The notes: a model not told the origin generated them from the sequence alone. 64,000 nucleotides of DNA from Phorcus lineatus (GCA_921293015.1 OV121098.1:11135016-11199015); one strand, 5' to 3'; positions 22,004 to 34,230 are shown, counted from the first letter of the stretch. Translations and numbers: made by a program.

Positions 22004-24563
22004 TAACCCTTCCGTTGCTGAATATTATTTTGACCAGTTTTGCCCCCGTGGCTGAATTTTCCAGCACTCGCCTCGCTACCGTTATAACGCAATTAGCCCC
22101 TGTGGCTGAATTATTTTGCACCGTGAGACGCGACCGTTTTTTCGATATATGGTGTATTTACATGGCCAATTACGAATGAAAATGGCCGTTCCATACAAAA
22201 GTAGCCCGCCAATCCCGTACACAAATGAACAATCTTTATCCGACACTTTGAATGAAATTTTTATCTTACCTAGAACGGTTTCTATTACAATATGAAGATT
22301 GTCTTTATTTAGAGTTACGCAAAATCCTTAAATATAATCGCACAATTAAAATTTTTATATGGAATTGAAGATACATTATTCCTCTTTACGATGATATATA
22401 TCTTTTTACAATGCGACCTCTAGTTAGATATCTACAATTATCTAAAGATTGTCTTTATTTCCGGCTGAATAAAATCCCTAATACTTAGCGCGCATACATG
22501 TACTATATATGGAATTGTAGACAATTTATTCTTCTTTATGATGATAAAAGATTGTTAGAATATGTCACCCAGTTCAAAAGATATACGCCGCGAAAGATGG
22601 TTGGGGGTACCCCGAGGATGCTCCGACATAAAGGGATTTTTAGCCAGAACTAATTCTCCCTTGGGCAGTCTGGCATCGGTACGCTAATTAGTGCCGTTAT
22701 ACCCCGGGGGTACCCCCGAGGCACCAGCATGCGAGTGCCAGTGTTCTAAGCACCAGCGTTGCTTCCTGCTGTACCGATCCTCTCGACGCGTGCAGTCACA
22801 TGCGGGCGAACATTCCAAGATAATAAAATCAATCATTCTATACGCACGCCGCATCGTTATTTCTTGCTGCGCATGCACAAATTATACATGGAATTAAAGA
22901 TAAATCTTTCGTCCTTACGACTGTGAAAAAATAATGAAAAGGTGCCAACTGGTTCAAAAGATATGAAAAACGAAAGAGGGATACCCTCAACTACTTGAAA
23001 ACAAATTTTGATAAGCGTTCTATTTGCGACACCAGTCGCATCATTCACTGCATCATTATCATGGACTGCGCATATGCATATTATACATGGAATTAAAGAC
23101 AATTCTATTCTCTTGAAATAGGTGAAAAAAATATAAAAAAGTATAAAATAGTTCAGGAGATATGAACCGCGAAAGAGCAACACCCTAAACTACTTGAAAA
23201 CAGATTTTGACAATCGTTTTATTTGCGACATTTGTCGCTTCACTCGCCGCACCATTTTTATTAACTGCGCACATGCATATTATACATGGAATTAAAGATC
23301 ATTCTTTCCGCTTGAGAAAGGTGGAAAAAAAATTAAAAAGTGCCAAATAGTTCGGGAGATATGAACCGTTAAAGAGGGGTACCCTCAGACATTTGGGGGG
23401 AAAAATTGATAATTGCGACATTTCTCGCATTATTTGCCGCTTCTTTATTATGTGTTGCGCACATACACATTTCATATTGAATCAAAGCCTTTACGATGAT
23501 GTAAAAAGTATGAAGTTTCGCCACCCGATTCTAAGAATACAAATTGCGAAAGATTAAAAAGATTATTTTATTGACAATAAGTATTTTATATTACACTTAT
23601 TCACCTTATTGATGTGAAAAATAAACTTTATAAGGAGAGTAACGCTCATCCACACTTCTGCTTCTTTCTCCTTTCTTCAATCTTCTTGATTATCCCCCTC
23701 ATTTTCCTTCTCTGACATCAAATTGATATAAGCTTTAGTGCAATCTTGTGACGTGTGATAAATTCTGAAACATGTTGCTGCACATAGAGCCACATTACAC
23801 TCGCTACATTCGAAAGAAGATTCTTTGCCTACCCTTTTCTTCTTTCGAACTGGCTGATTTGTTTCTTCGAATTCCCTTCGACGAAGTTCTCTTTTCGCTT
23901 TGGAGCAAATAACACACATGCGTGAGAGGTTTTTCTTCTTTCCAACAGGCTGAATCTTTGATGGAAGGTGACGACCATGTAGTCGCAAGATACTATCGTC
24001 GTTTGTGCTCGGCCGACCGCGAGGACGTCTGCGCAGGGAGGGCACTTTTTCTGTTTGGGCGAAGGTGATCATATGCTGCACCAAATCTTTTCTAAATTGA
24101 CGGCTTGTTTTCAAAGGTTTGTCTTCTGAGAATTCTTTATAGAGAATGTAAGAATTCAACATGGCAACGTTCAACACATGAAACCACACGCGCTTCCACC
24201 ATTTTAAGAGTTTTCATTTTGAACGGGGTGTACGACAGCATCTGGTCGGCCCGATCCACACCTCCCATATATTTGATGTATTCGTGCACAATACGTGGTC
24301 TCATATTTGCTTCCCCAGTCACTCGGTTCTTCTTTCCTGTCTCTACAATTTCGGCGTCTTCTACGGTTGACATGAGCAACACTGACTTCCTGTCCTCATA
24401 CCGCAAAATATCCCCTTTCTTCTTATTCTTCTTTGCCTTCTTTAGCTTTTCAGGAATGCCTTTGCGATTTCCTCTCAAAGTTCCCATCGCACCAGTTCCC
24501 ATTTCCCACAAGTTTATATACAATGCCACCGATGAATAGAAATTCTCCATGAACACATGATAC

Positions 24564-27526
24564 CAGTGTTGCATCTAGGATTCCCTTAACATGGGTCATG
24601 CAACCCACCAACTTAAAAAATGTGGGTATCATGCAACCCACCATCTAAAAATATATGGGTATCATCTAAGTAGTTTGAATAACACACAGAAGTAGTGGTT
24701 TGTGAGCTTTAAAAGTGATGAGAAATCTACTTACCACATTTAGAAAACTTTAACCTCAGTCAGAAAGTCAATTTAAAACAGAATCCATATAACTTGTAAC
24801 TTGTAACTTGAACACACTTGTAACATATTTACAGTCTGGTAATGATCAGTCTCCCTGTCCCTCTACTTGAAGAATTTTCGATCCTTCTTGGATTTCCATT
24901 TCTGAACTGCCCTGTTATAATCAAACTTCTCCACTGATAGGCCTTGCAATTTGATCAACATCAGTCTGTTCAGGGTTGCACCTGAAAGTCTATTTCTGGA
25001 AGGGGAAAGCAAATCGTTTTGGCAGCTAAACCCCCTCTCACAGTCCGCAGTTTGAAGGGGCATTACAAGTGCAAGTCTGGCCAGAGTGAGAAGATTGGGA
25101 AACATCAGAGAATGGTGCTCATGTACCAATTTCCATAATGTGTGGAAGTTGTCTCTGGGGTACATCTCCTTCTTTATCACTTTCTTGACAAGAGACCATT
25201 CTGTGACACAAGCATTTCCATCAATGATTGCCTTGCTGATGACATCATTTGGTCCATGTTTGTCCTCTCCATAGTGGTCAACAAGAACCTGTATCTCCTT
25301 CCTACCATACTCCTCTGCTTCATTTTCTGTGAGAAATGTCAGACTTCTCAATCCAAGAACTGAAAAGGCAGTGGCAACTGATGTGCACTGAGATGGAAAT
25401 CTAGCTCTCACCTTGTCATCCAGTGTCTGAATAAAGGTGTTTCTGATGCCCTCTCCTTCTTTCACATTAAAGTCATGAAGCTTTTCACCCCAGTACTTCA
25501 CCTGAACCTCTTCATCTTTCTTTGTAGCTTTCAGCTGATCTTTCAGCAATGCTTGAAAGTAAGTTTTCCCTGCTTTGGCCTCTTTCAGACTGCTGAGACA
25601 CCCATCAACGGCTGGCTGGACACATGCTATATCTAAGTTTACTTTCTGAAACACTAAGCTTAGTTCTGTAAGCTTGGGGATCACATCCATCAGAACATGC
25701 ATGGTGTACACAAATCTGTAGTCTGTCAAGTTTGTGTGTAATTCCACCTCTTTTGATGTTTTCTTTTCAATGTTTTTGAAATAACAAACAAGAGACCTCC
25801 AGCACTTGTAAACAGCATTCAGGGCATTGTACATCGCAAACCAGCGAATCTCATGAACCTCTTTCACTTTCACTTGGGGGTCATTCAAAATTTTCTGAAT
25901 GTCTTTCAATTCAGTAACTCTGCATGATGATTTTTTGAAATAGTAGAACAGTTCCACTAATGTCTTTTGAAAGACTTTACACACAAACGGAACAGATTCT
26001 GCTGCTTTTGATGTACACAAGTTTAACCTGTGTGCCATACAATGAATGTTAATCATGTGAGGGCTCTCATTTCGTAGAAGTGTGGCTACACCTCCCTTTC
26101 TCCCCGTCATGACGGAGGCACCATCAGATCCAAAAGCTGAAATCTCACTCGCAGTCAAAGCTCTTTCATTCAAAAAGTTTTTCAGACAGTCATGAATAAT
26201 AACCGCTGTTGCACGAGAATTGTCAATAGAAACATTTCCTAGAAACATGCTTCTAAGTTCCATGTCATCCATAACACACCTACCATAGATGACAAGCTTC
26301 TTTGTGACATTCAGATCTGTACTTTCATCAATTAGGATTGACTTAAATGTACTTTCTTTTAGAAGACTGTCAATATCTTCCTGAATTATTTCAGCAAATG
26401 TTTGTTGAAATTCATCTGCTGTTTCTCTTGATGAGTATGTGGCATTTTTTCCAACACCCAACTGTTCAATATTACTACAACCCTGGCTTTTCATAAGTGA
26501 CAGAAGAGAACCATATTTCATTGTAGCGATACCCTCCTGGCATAACCAGTATGCACATTTCATTGCTGCCACAATACTCTCAGTATTCTTAGCAAATGCA
26601 GTATCAACGGCAATATCAAGATTTTTTCTCAATACCTGGTTTTTCAATGCTTTTTGGTGATCACTTTGTTGGATATGCCGTTTCAGAGTTGAGATTCTGT
26701 AATTTTTACATTCCAAGGTCAATGTGTTCTTGAAATTAGATTGCATACACACTTTGCACGACATGACCCCTGTGTCGTTGTCGTAGTCTAACCACTTAAA
26801 TTCTTCAAGCCAACTTTGGCGAAATTTGTGTACAATTTTACGCTTTGGTTTGTCAACATTGTCATTAATATCATCATCTGAGACATCGTTTTGATCGTTT
26901 TGATCGTTTTCATCATTTGGTAGGCCTGCCGCAAGACCGATGCCATTTTCACTTTCTATCGGCACTGTTGGATTACCGTTCATTGTCACTGTCACATCGG
27001 CAGAATTACTTACTGTAATTTGTGTAAAAAAGTCAGTAATGCGCTTCTTTTTCGGATTAGACATCGCTAGGTCACTAAAGGTTGATATAAAACTGCGAAA
27101 TATTCAAAGTTTAGCCATCAAAACTTCGTAACATGGCAGGTTGACATCGTGAAACACGATCGCTGAAGAGATCATTCCACTGCGTCACGTGACACTTGTC
27201 AGCCAATCGGTATTGCTTTAGTACTAGAACCCAATGACGTATCATTTTTCGACCAATCACCATCGCTGTTGCTTCTAAATAATGACCGAGAAGGTCAGTT
27301 CTAAATTTAGACATTCAGGCTTTTCCAATCTTTAGCGAGTTTCATTTTGTTCACAACTCGTGTGTAGATTTTTAATATGAAAAAAAATATTCTGACGCTT
27401 GCTTACAAGGGAAATGCGTACATATGGAAGATTTTGCGTAACATCTGACGCATGAAAAATAAAATATGCGTTTTAGTTAATAAAACTGCGTTAATTACGC
27501 AATTACGCTGCCTAGATGCAACACTG
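24564..27526 (-). mobile_element. Complete hAT element, 2963 bp, inside piggyBac C
   Basis: The termini CAGTGTTGCATCTAGG and CCTAGATGCAACACTG are exact 16-bp inverted repeats. TGATAC stands on both sides, a 6-bp duplication, possibly 8 bp with a small loss on the left. One transposase gene fills most of it. The right subterminal part is rich in ACGCA/TGCGT. The piggyBac reading frame on either side proves that the insertion is secondary. Intact ends plus an intact ORF suggest that it was active recently. Confidence 0.88.
24863..27064 (-). CDS. hAT transposase, 733 aa, apparently intact
   Basis: The enzyme should cut and rejoin DNA at the CAGTGTTGC termini in the nucleus. The N-terminus is MSNPKKKRITDFF, basic and PCNA-box-like. 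Residues about 85-140 form a TTF/BED-like zinc finger (CKVCMQSN, then HIQQSDHQKAL). The DDE core has ILIDESTD (D246), SAFGSDGASVM (D314) and the NIHCMAHRLNL motif (C342, H345). The C-terminal hAT dimerisation region has LVMPLQTADCERGFSCQND with the last acidic residue at E676. Length and order resemble ZNF862/KIAA1586-like hAT proteins. The first ATG of the frame, at 27064, was taken as the start. It could be a domesticated gene, but it sits between perfect termini, so an element gene is far likelier. Confidence 0.85.
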   Translation of the reverse strand: MSNPKKKRITDFFTQITVSNSADVTVTMNGNPTVPIESENGIGLAAGLPNDENDQNDQNDVSDDDINDNVDKPKRKIVHKFRQSWLEEFKWLDYDNDTGVMSCKVCMQSNFKNTLTLECKNYRISTLKRHIQQSDHQKALKNQVLRKNLDIAVDTAFAKNTESIVAAMKCAYWLCQEGIATMKYGSLLSLMKSQGCSNIEQLGVGKNATYSSRETADEFQQTFAEIIQEDIDSLLKESTFKSILIDESTDLNVTKKLVIYGRCVMDDMELRSMFLGNVSIDNSRATAVIIHDCLKNFLNERALTASEISAFGSDGASVMTGRKGGVATLLRNESPHMINIHCMAHRLNLCTSKAAESVPFVCKVFQKTLVELFYYFKKSSCRVTELKDIQKILNDPQVKVKEVHEIRWFAMYNALNAVYKCWRSLVCYFKNIEKKTSKEVELHTNLTDYRFVYTMHVLMDVIPKLTELSLVFQKVNLDIACVQPAVDGCLSSLKEAKAGKTYFQALLKDQLKATKKDEEVQVKYWGEKLHDFNVKEGEGIRNTFIQTLDDKVRARFPSQCTSVATAFSVLGLRSLTFLTENEAEEYGRKEIQVLVDHYGEDKHGPNDVISKAIIDGNACVTEWSLVKKVIKKEMYPRDNFHTLWKLVHEHHSLMFPNLLTLARLALVMPLQTADCERGFSCQNDLLSPSRNRLSGATLNRLMLIKLQGLSVEKFDYNRAVQKWKSKKDRKFFK

Positions 27527-29469
27527 TGATACCCTTTTCAAGCATATTCCTTCACCAAGTCCATGACGAGATCATACGTTTTCCCACCAACATAAACAGC
27601 TTCATTTGTTTTTCCAGTGTAGAGTTTGAACTTGCAAACATAACCATTTGTTGAGTCACACAACATGTAGGCCTTTATCCCATACTTCTTTGGCTTTTCG
27701 GGATGATATACTTTGAAACTCAGATTGCCTTTCCAAGGCACCAACCCTTCGTCAACACAAATGTTTTGATGCGGCTTATAAACTCTGGAAAAACGATGCA
27801 CGATGCGTTGGTACAGATAGCCAAGTTTATTCATTGGTGAAAAATGCGGAGTGTTTCGTCCCGGCATTTGGTTGTTATCATTCAAATGTAGGTACGTTAG
27901 CAGTAGCCAGAACCTGTCGCGGGGCATGCACTTGGAAAAGAAGGGCGTCGACGTAACCTCACTTGTTGACCAATACTCAGAAAAGTTTCTCTGTACAACC
28001 AGAGACATTGCTATTGTCATTGCTACGAATACTTTCATTTCTTCAGCATTCGTATCATACCACTGCCTCAACCGTGAACAGGGTTTCAGAACCTTATCAT
28101 CGACCTGTTGGTGGAAGTATCTGTTGGTTTCTGCTGCCAATGATCCATAATCATCTTCATTAAAAAACAGTCCGAAAAAGTCTACAGGTTGCCGATTATC
28201 AGGCAATTCTATTAACCATCCTAATCCTGTGTCGCCAGTAAAATGCAGATCAACACGTCCACATTGCCTCGGCCCCTCTTCCCAGCGATCCATGAAATTA
28301 TCTTGGTCATCAAAATGTGTGTCCATTTCATTATATTGCTCGTCAAAGCCACTGAACTCTTCCTCTTTGGAAGTACCAGCCGTAGCAGTTTCACCCGTAC
28401 CAGCCAATATGTCTCTTGCAATGTTTCTTATTTCTTGATCACTATCAATGTCACTTTCACTATCACTATCACTGTCACTGTCACTCTCATCAGTTGATTC
28501 CATATCAGAAGCTTCATCGGCATGGACCTCGTTGATGAAGTCGTCGTCGCTAGACGTTGACGGACCTTCCCAACTCCTGGTTCGCGGCCTCCTGGCCTTA
28601 GGCATCTTTCACATCAATCTGTAAATGATTGAAAATAATTTAGGCACACGCAAGATATAATAACATCAACACATGACCTGTTGTACAGAGAAATTCAATG
28701 TGAGCTTCATGAACATTCAATTGCCACATCTTGTAAGTGTTTGAAACAAATTTGTCATTGCACGCCTTTGGCGCCAGCGGCCATCAATAATCTAAAAATT
28801 TTCTAATTGTCCTGGCGAAAGCCGGACATTTTGTTTCACGATTTGCAAAAATAACAAATCAGGACAAATTCTAACATTGCTGGACAATTTCTAACTTTCC
28901 GACAACTTTTCACAATCCTGCCGAACAAGTTCTAATGTTGCCGGACACTTTCTAACTTTCGGACGACTTTTCACAATTTTGCCGAAGGTGCCGATGGCAC
29001 CGACGGCCGCCGACGTTGTATCAACATTATCAACCCTGATGCCGCCTTCTGACTTCCTATGCAACGAGCCGGCGAGTCGCGAACAACTGCCTTCTACGTC
29101 AGGAAAGTTCTGATTGTCAGTTGTGGATTATCAAAGTTTTTCAACTCTTTGACTTCTCTTCCGAGATCTAGAATGATAGGTTCGACGGGCCTATCCGTCG
29201 GGACGGCCGTAGTCAACGAGCACCCGGCCTCTTATCTTTAGTTCACTCGAAGGAACTCATGCCATCCCGACATATATAGCAAACTATTTAGGACGTCGGA
29301 ATTCTACCAAACTTTTTTTTCAAAAATCAGTTTTCTCGACCAACAATGATGATCGTGCTTGAGTCAGTGTATGTAACAACCAACAAAGAAACGTCGCCAC
29401 TGTGTAATAAAAAAGTTGTATATCCATATATCATTGTCGTCCTCAACAAAGATTTGGCAGAAAAAAAGA

Positions 29470-29830
29470 CATACCTGGTGGCGGTGCCCGACGAAGTTCG
29501 ATGAAATGTTTTTCCTCGAACACGAACATTTTCGTTGGACACATTTTCTCATGACCTGATGGCGGTGCCCGGCGAAAGATCCCCGACATATTGTGTCTCA
29601 ACCACTAACATTTATGTTGGACAATTTTGCCTTGACCTGATGGCGGTTCCCGACGGCATCCCCGACATACTGTGTCTCAACCACAACATTTTCGTTGGAC
29701 AATTTTTCCATGACCTGATGGCTGTTCCCGACAGAAGATCCCCGACATACAGTGACTCAAGCACAAACATTTTCGTTGGACAATTTTCCCATGAACTAAT
29801 GGCGGTGCCCGACGCAAAAATACCCTAACT
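29470..29830. repeat. Tandem repeats of about 95 bp in piggyBac C
   Basis: Four units carry CTGATGGCGGT, CCCGACATA and AACATTTTCGTTGGACAA. The corresponding arrays in copies A and B are at 38616-38880 and 48910-49170 in opposite orientation. Confidence 0.8.
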
Positions 29831-31439
29831 CAAAAAAGACATCAATAACTCTATGAATGTAAATCCAAAAGTTTTTTTTCCTTTAACTTTCATGGTTTAT
29901 AAAACTCTATAATTGAACACTAAAGAAACAGGGTTTCCGTCATCATTTTTTTACTTATTACATTTATTTATAACATTTTAGCGGCGCTTGTTGAATCTTT
30001 ATTTCAGTGAGCGCATATACAAATTGTATATCAAATTAAAGAGCATTTTCTGTTCTTTATGGTGATATACCAAACTTTGTTGAGCGCGCCACTTGTTTAC
30101 AGAAATACGAAATGCGAAACTTGCCCAATTTGCGGCACTTCTTGTGCCTTTATTTTTGTGTGCGCATGCATGATCAATATATAGAAATGAAGAACATTGT
30201 TTCGTCTTTATTTGGATGTAAAATTTATCAAAATCCGCCAAGTGGTATAGAAAATATCGAGTGCCAAAGAAAGGTACATGAAAATCGAGCTTCAGATCAC
30301 ATGATAAGAAAAGAACCCTTTGTGCGGCGCTTGCTGCATCGTCGTTTGTTTTAGCGCATGTACATTTTATATATCACTTTGTAGACAATTTATTCCTCTT
30401 GATAATAATATAAATGGTTTTGAAATGTGTCATTTGTACACGGGGATATGAAGAGCCAAAGTTTCCCTATTTGCGACACTAACGGAATTGCGAAGTGCGA
30501 AAGTTGTTCTTTTTACGGCACTTGTTGAGTCTTTATTTATTTGCGCGCATAAATAATTGATATAGGGAATTCAACAAAATTCAACAAAATCATTTTCACG
30601 GTGTAGAAGAAATTCATTGTGAAATCGCGCTTCAGAGCACATGATAAGAAAGTCGGCAAAATTACCTTTTTGTGCGGCGCTTGCTGTGTCTTTATGAATT
30701 GTTGCGCATGTACACATTTTACATGGAATTAAAGACAATCTTTTTCTCTATCTTGTGATAAAAAAAATGTCAAAATATGTTGAGCACATCATGAGAAAAT
30801 TGGTGTGACAAAACAGTGTAAAACTAAAAATATATAAAAATCACCTTTTTTGCGGCACATGCTGTATCTTTATTTCATGAGGCGCACATATGTTTTTTAC
30901 ATGGAATTAAAGACAATTTTTTTCTCTTTCAAATGATCCCACCTATATTGAAATCCGCCCAAGGGTTCAGAACATTGGGCGTGCGATAGGAAGGCGTGCA
31001 TAGGGTCAAAATGCACGCGTCTCAGTAAAGTTAAACGATAGCATGCGCTAGTCGGTAAGCTCGTGCGAGAGGGTAGAAAGTGCCCACAGGCTATTAGCAC
31101 GTGCGGCGGGGAGTGGGGGAAAATTCAGTGATTTTAACGCTTATTTTCGGTACGATAAACATTCTCAATGTTCTCATAACTTTCGGAGCATGTTCGCGCA
31201 TTATTTAGAACACCAACGAAACAAAACACGGTTGCTTAGCGACAGCCGGAACGAAAATACAAGCGTTGAACTGAGACTACTGCTAGGCAATAAATTTCTG
31301 TCCTTCGTTACCGAGACCCGCGGCCATAATTAGTTAGCGTGAGAAAAATAGAGTCTGCTACTCGCATCTCGCTAAGGGGACTTGTGGGCAAAGCGAATTT
31401 CATCCCGGAATATTCCGGGACCCGCATCTTAAGGGTAAA

Positions 31440-31570
31440 GTTCTCCGAGTCTGATATCCCTTGTATCTTCATTGGAACAGATCATGCAAATACGTCTTGA
31501 CAGGTTGTATGGGATACTTCTTTTTGTATGTGATGAGTGACATGATGAAAAATCCAAGTATTGCTTAGTC
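31440..31570 (-). pseudogene. Penelope-like element, upstream part split off by piggyBac C
   Basis: The minus strand reads SVPMKIQGISDSENFK to the TTAA, where piggyBac C intervenes, and continues at 22003 as VLLHKRGYPPF. Upstream of about 31570 coding similarity stops, so the Penelope copy is 5'-truncated. A microsatellite (AT)n lies at 31625-31648. Confidence 0.55.
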
Positions 31571-31649
31571 AGTAGGCTTATAATACAAATCCGTTTCCAA
31601 ATGGCCATCTAATATTCTAACAACACATATATATATATATATATATATA

Positions 31650-32570
31650 AATATGAAGTTATTAGTAAAAACGAGCCTCTTCAGGCCATACATACAACAT
31701 ACAAGTCTAGTACAAGACAGTGTACAGAAAGCCGCTGTGTTAGATCAAAGTCGCCTCAGAGATCCTTAATCTAATAAACAGTGTGATAAAAACATTGTCC
31801 CGTTGGTTTCCACCTTTAACCGTAACCATCAGAGCGCTGCTGCAATAATTGACAAAAACTTACTTATTTTACATTAAAGTAAAGAAATGGAAAAAGTTTT
31901 GTGTAAATCAAAAATTGTGAACAGTCTTAAACAACCTAAAAATCTTCGTAAGTTATTAACTTCATCCAAGTTTGATTCAAGTGAGTTAGAGCCAACTGTG
32001 TCTAAATGCGGTGATTCACGCTGTCTTACATGTAAAAATATCATAAAAGGCTCTTCTTTACATATGAATGAAAGTAAAGTGTTTTCTGTAAGACAAAATC
32101 TTAATTGTAACAGTAAAAATGTATATGTTATAACATGCTCTGGGTGCAATGAAAAATACTTTGGAAAATAAACTGAAATGAGTTAAAATTACGCATGAAT
32201 TTACACAGATCTCAGATTAATCATCCAAAAAAACGTACAATTCCATAAATAAACATTTAGCTGAGTGTGGAAACGGGCATTTTTCAGTTTTCCTTATGTA
32301 TAAATTAAATTTTGATAACAATAAACTTTTAGAAATAAAAGAAAGCAGATTTATCAAAATGTTTTCACCAAGGTTAAATTCTAGAACTTAATGTTTTGCT
32401 GTACATGTATATCCTACTGTAACCTATATTGTGACATAATAATGTAATGACGCCATGTTGTACATCATTATCCGTTGTATGTATGGCTTGAAGAGGCTCG
32501 TTGAGCTGAAAGCGCTAGCCATTAAAATGGATTGTTTTTACTTCTAACTTCATATTTTTCTATATCTAAT
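31650..32570 (+). mobile_element. Penelope-like fragment between inverted flanks
   Basis: The flanks 31650-31695 and about 32463-32570 are inverted to each other: ATATGAAGTTA, then AAAACGAGCCTCTTCAGGCC, then ATACATACA on the left and the complement on the right. The two parts of the right flank are separated by an extra GAGCTGAAAGCGCTAGCC. Between them lies a nuclease remnant. Confidence 0.6.
31887..32390 (+). pseudogene. Penelope GIY-YIG nuclease remnant
   Basis: An open frame to 32171 holds NLRKLLTSSKFDSSELEPTV, SKCGDSRCLTCKNI and NVYVITCSGCNEKYFGK. A stop replaces the residue after YFGK. Decayed coding continues with INKHLAECGNGHF and LEIKESRFIKMFSPRLNS to about 32390. YVI...YFG is the GIY-YIG core, and ES...RFI contains the usual Glu. 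The fragment cannot be made as one protein. Confidence 0.7.
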
Positions 32571-32612
32571 ACCTGGGAGCTGAACATCAATTTCAAGATT
32601 GTGAACTTTTTT

Positions 32613-32830
<218 letters not shown>

Positions 32831-33192
32831 TGTATATAGATATATATAGATATATATATAATTTAAATAGTTAACCCTAAAGTGATATTTATTTTGATAT
32901 CACACAGTAGACACATTCTTATTACCATTCAGAGTTGGTGACAGCTGCATTGGAACTGAATGAGAGTCTGGTATATCACTTAGTAATAAAGTTTAAATAA
33001 AGTTCAAATGTTAAATTGCTTTAAAAGCAGTGTATGTTCTAAATTTTGGTTTTTGGTAACTAGCCTTTTGGAATACCAGTCGTGACACTTTTCTACCCAA
33101 GCTTTTTCTCACATGAAAGGCTAACGGGCTACTCTTGGACTTTGACACTTTCATAAAGACATAAACTTGGCGGCAAGATAAAGTTGACTTAC

Positions 33193-33376
33193 CCGTCACA
33201 TTGAAACTTGGTGTTGTAATAGGACTAACTCCAACCTTATTCACGGAGAATGTGAGATGGACAGACTCGATTGGTTCACAGATAGAGCCAGTGAACGTTC
33301 CTCGGCCATCTCTTAGAGTGAAGGAAGAGTGCTCCGTGAGACACGCAGAGGAAGGAGTAGTTGTCACAGATACAAC
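33193..33376 (-). CDS. Host receptor-like gene, exon 2 of 7 visible
   Basis: The acceptor TTTGTTACAG precedes an open exon that starts VVSVTTTPSSACL and ends PSFNVT, with donor GGTAAGTC at 33192. The length of 184 nt takes phase 0 to phase 1, and the single leftover G completes a Gly codon with the next exon. The product is beta-rich with two cysteines (SAC and SICE), consistent with an extracellular sandwich domain just before the ligand-binding fold. Confidence 0.75.
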
Positions 33377-33552
33377 CTGTAACAAACCAAATTTGTTTAT
33401 TTCTGTATTAAACTTTCTTTTTTTCAGTAAAGGATTATGTTTGGCAAAACTACTAAACGAGCAAGGCTTGTGTTCCTAATCAGCAGAGGTACAATGACCT
33501 ACGGTTTAATATATAGAATTTATAAAATTTATCAACACACTTTGAATAAAGC

Positions 33553-33645
33553 ATAAATATTCTTGGCAAGCCTCGGATATTTGTAACTTTCATCAACTCG
33601 TGTTGATATATCTGATATCAGAAGACACTTGGGTGAGATTCTCTA
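33553..33645. repeat. Diverged copy of the inverted-repeat arm
   Basis: Matches the right arm at 20003-20082 (GGCAAGCCTCG, then TCAACTCGTGTTGATATAT, then GAAGACACTTGGGTGAGAT) with a few differences. Confidence 0.8.
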
Positions 33646-34220
33646 TATATTGTGGTTTCTAATCAGCAGAACAATCGAGTTTAAGATACAAAGTAACAAG
33701 TTATCATTCCTTTAACGATTTATTGCTCTTTGAATTTACACCAGTTTACATAAAAAATAGGGATTTTTTCACATTTTCGAAAATTCTTTCGTTTTCGCTC
33801 TTTACAAACTCGAGAGTATTATGTATCCAATGCCTACCAAAATTAAAAAATTTTCTAATCAAACATCGTAAAATATTAAAATTTTTGATGAAAGACTATC
33901 AACAAGAAGGTAAGAAGATGTCATAAAATTCTGCTTTTCTAAATCTAAATGATATTGATTGTGCTCTATATAGTTTCATCAATTTGACCTGTAATTAATA
34001 ATACAATAGGCATAATCACATTTATTACCTACGAGGGCAATCATATCGGGATTTATATTTTTCATACGATGCCCTAGGGCAACATATCACTTTTTCATTG
34101 TGACGTCACGTAAAAAACAATGCTTTGACGTCACAGTTTGCCTATGACGTTGTGTTCCAAATGCGCCTATGCCTTTGCTTGGATGTTGATTTTGATTAGT
34201 TTCTTTGATTTCTCGACTTC
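33646..34220. other. Intronic spacer without recognised gene
   Basis: AT-rich, with two TGACGTCA-type motifs near 34100-34135. An open frame of 67 codons at 33723-33926 shows no family feature. Confidence 0.4.
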
Positions 34221-34230
34221 GGTAATAAAC

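Larger units (their letters stand above)
20001..22012. repeat. Tandem duplication of a 1005-bp unit
   Basis: Positions 20001-21007 recur at 21006-22012 with a constant offset of 1005. The encoded 186-residue frames are the same in both, and no base difference was seen in the parts compared. Each unit holds a Penelope nuclease fragment and, at its right end, TTTAACCCTTC, the first bases of the adjacent piggyBac terminus. The exactness implies a very recent event or an assembly artefact. Confidence 0.9.
23677..28605 (-). pseudogene. piggyBac transposase, broken (copy C)
   Basis: The N-terminal 355 codons (28605 to 27538) match copies A and B up to DLVMDLVKEYA, where a Gly codon became a stop. 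The hAT insertion follows at once. The frame resumes at 24563 with YHVFMENFYSSVALY: the catalytic Asp of the other copies (D366) is Glu here. About ten residues are missing after KKGD, and one extra T near 24202 shifts the frame at TLKWWKRVW. The rest is open again to 23677, with the C-terminal Cys-rich domain. It cannot make an active enzyme. Confidence 0.85.
22007..31435 (-). mobile_element. piggyBac copy C, defective, carrying a nested hAT
   Basis: The right terminus CCCTTCCGTTGCTGA is at 22007 beside TTAA (22003-22006). The left terminus, the complement of CCCTTAAGATGCGGG, ends at 31435. The bases TAAAGTTCTCC follow, so one T of the second TTAA was lost. Without the hAT at 24564-27526 the element is about 6.47 kb, close to copy A. 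It is the oldest of the three long copies, judging by its many substitutions and broken transposase. Confidence 0.85.

Noticed and set aside
24863..27064. Domesticated host gene of the ZNF862/KIAA1586 type
   Set aside because: The gene lies between exact 16-bp inverted termini with a target duplication and inside a piggyBac gene, so it is a transposon gene.
29535..29828. 97-codon frame with DLMAVPD repeats in piggyBac C
   Set aside because: It follows the 95-bp tandem array, and the frame is not kept as one protein in copies A and B, where only shorter antisense frames exist.
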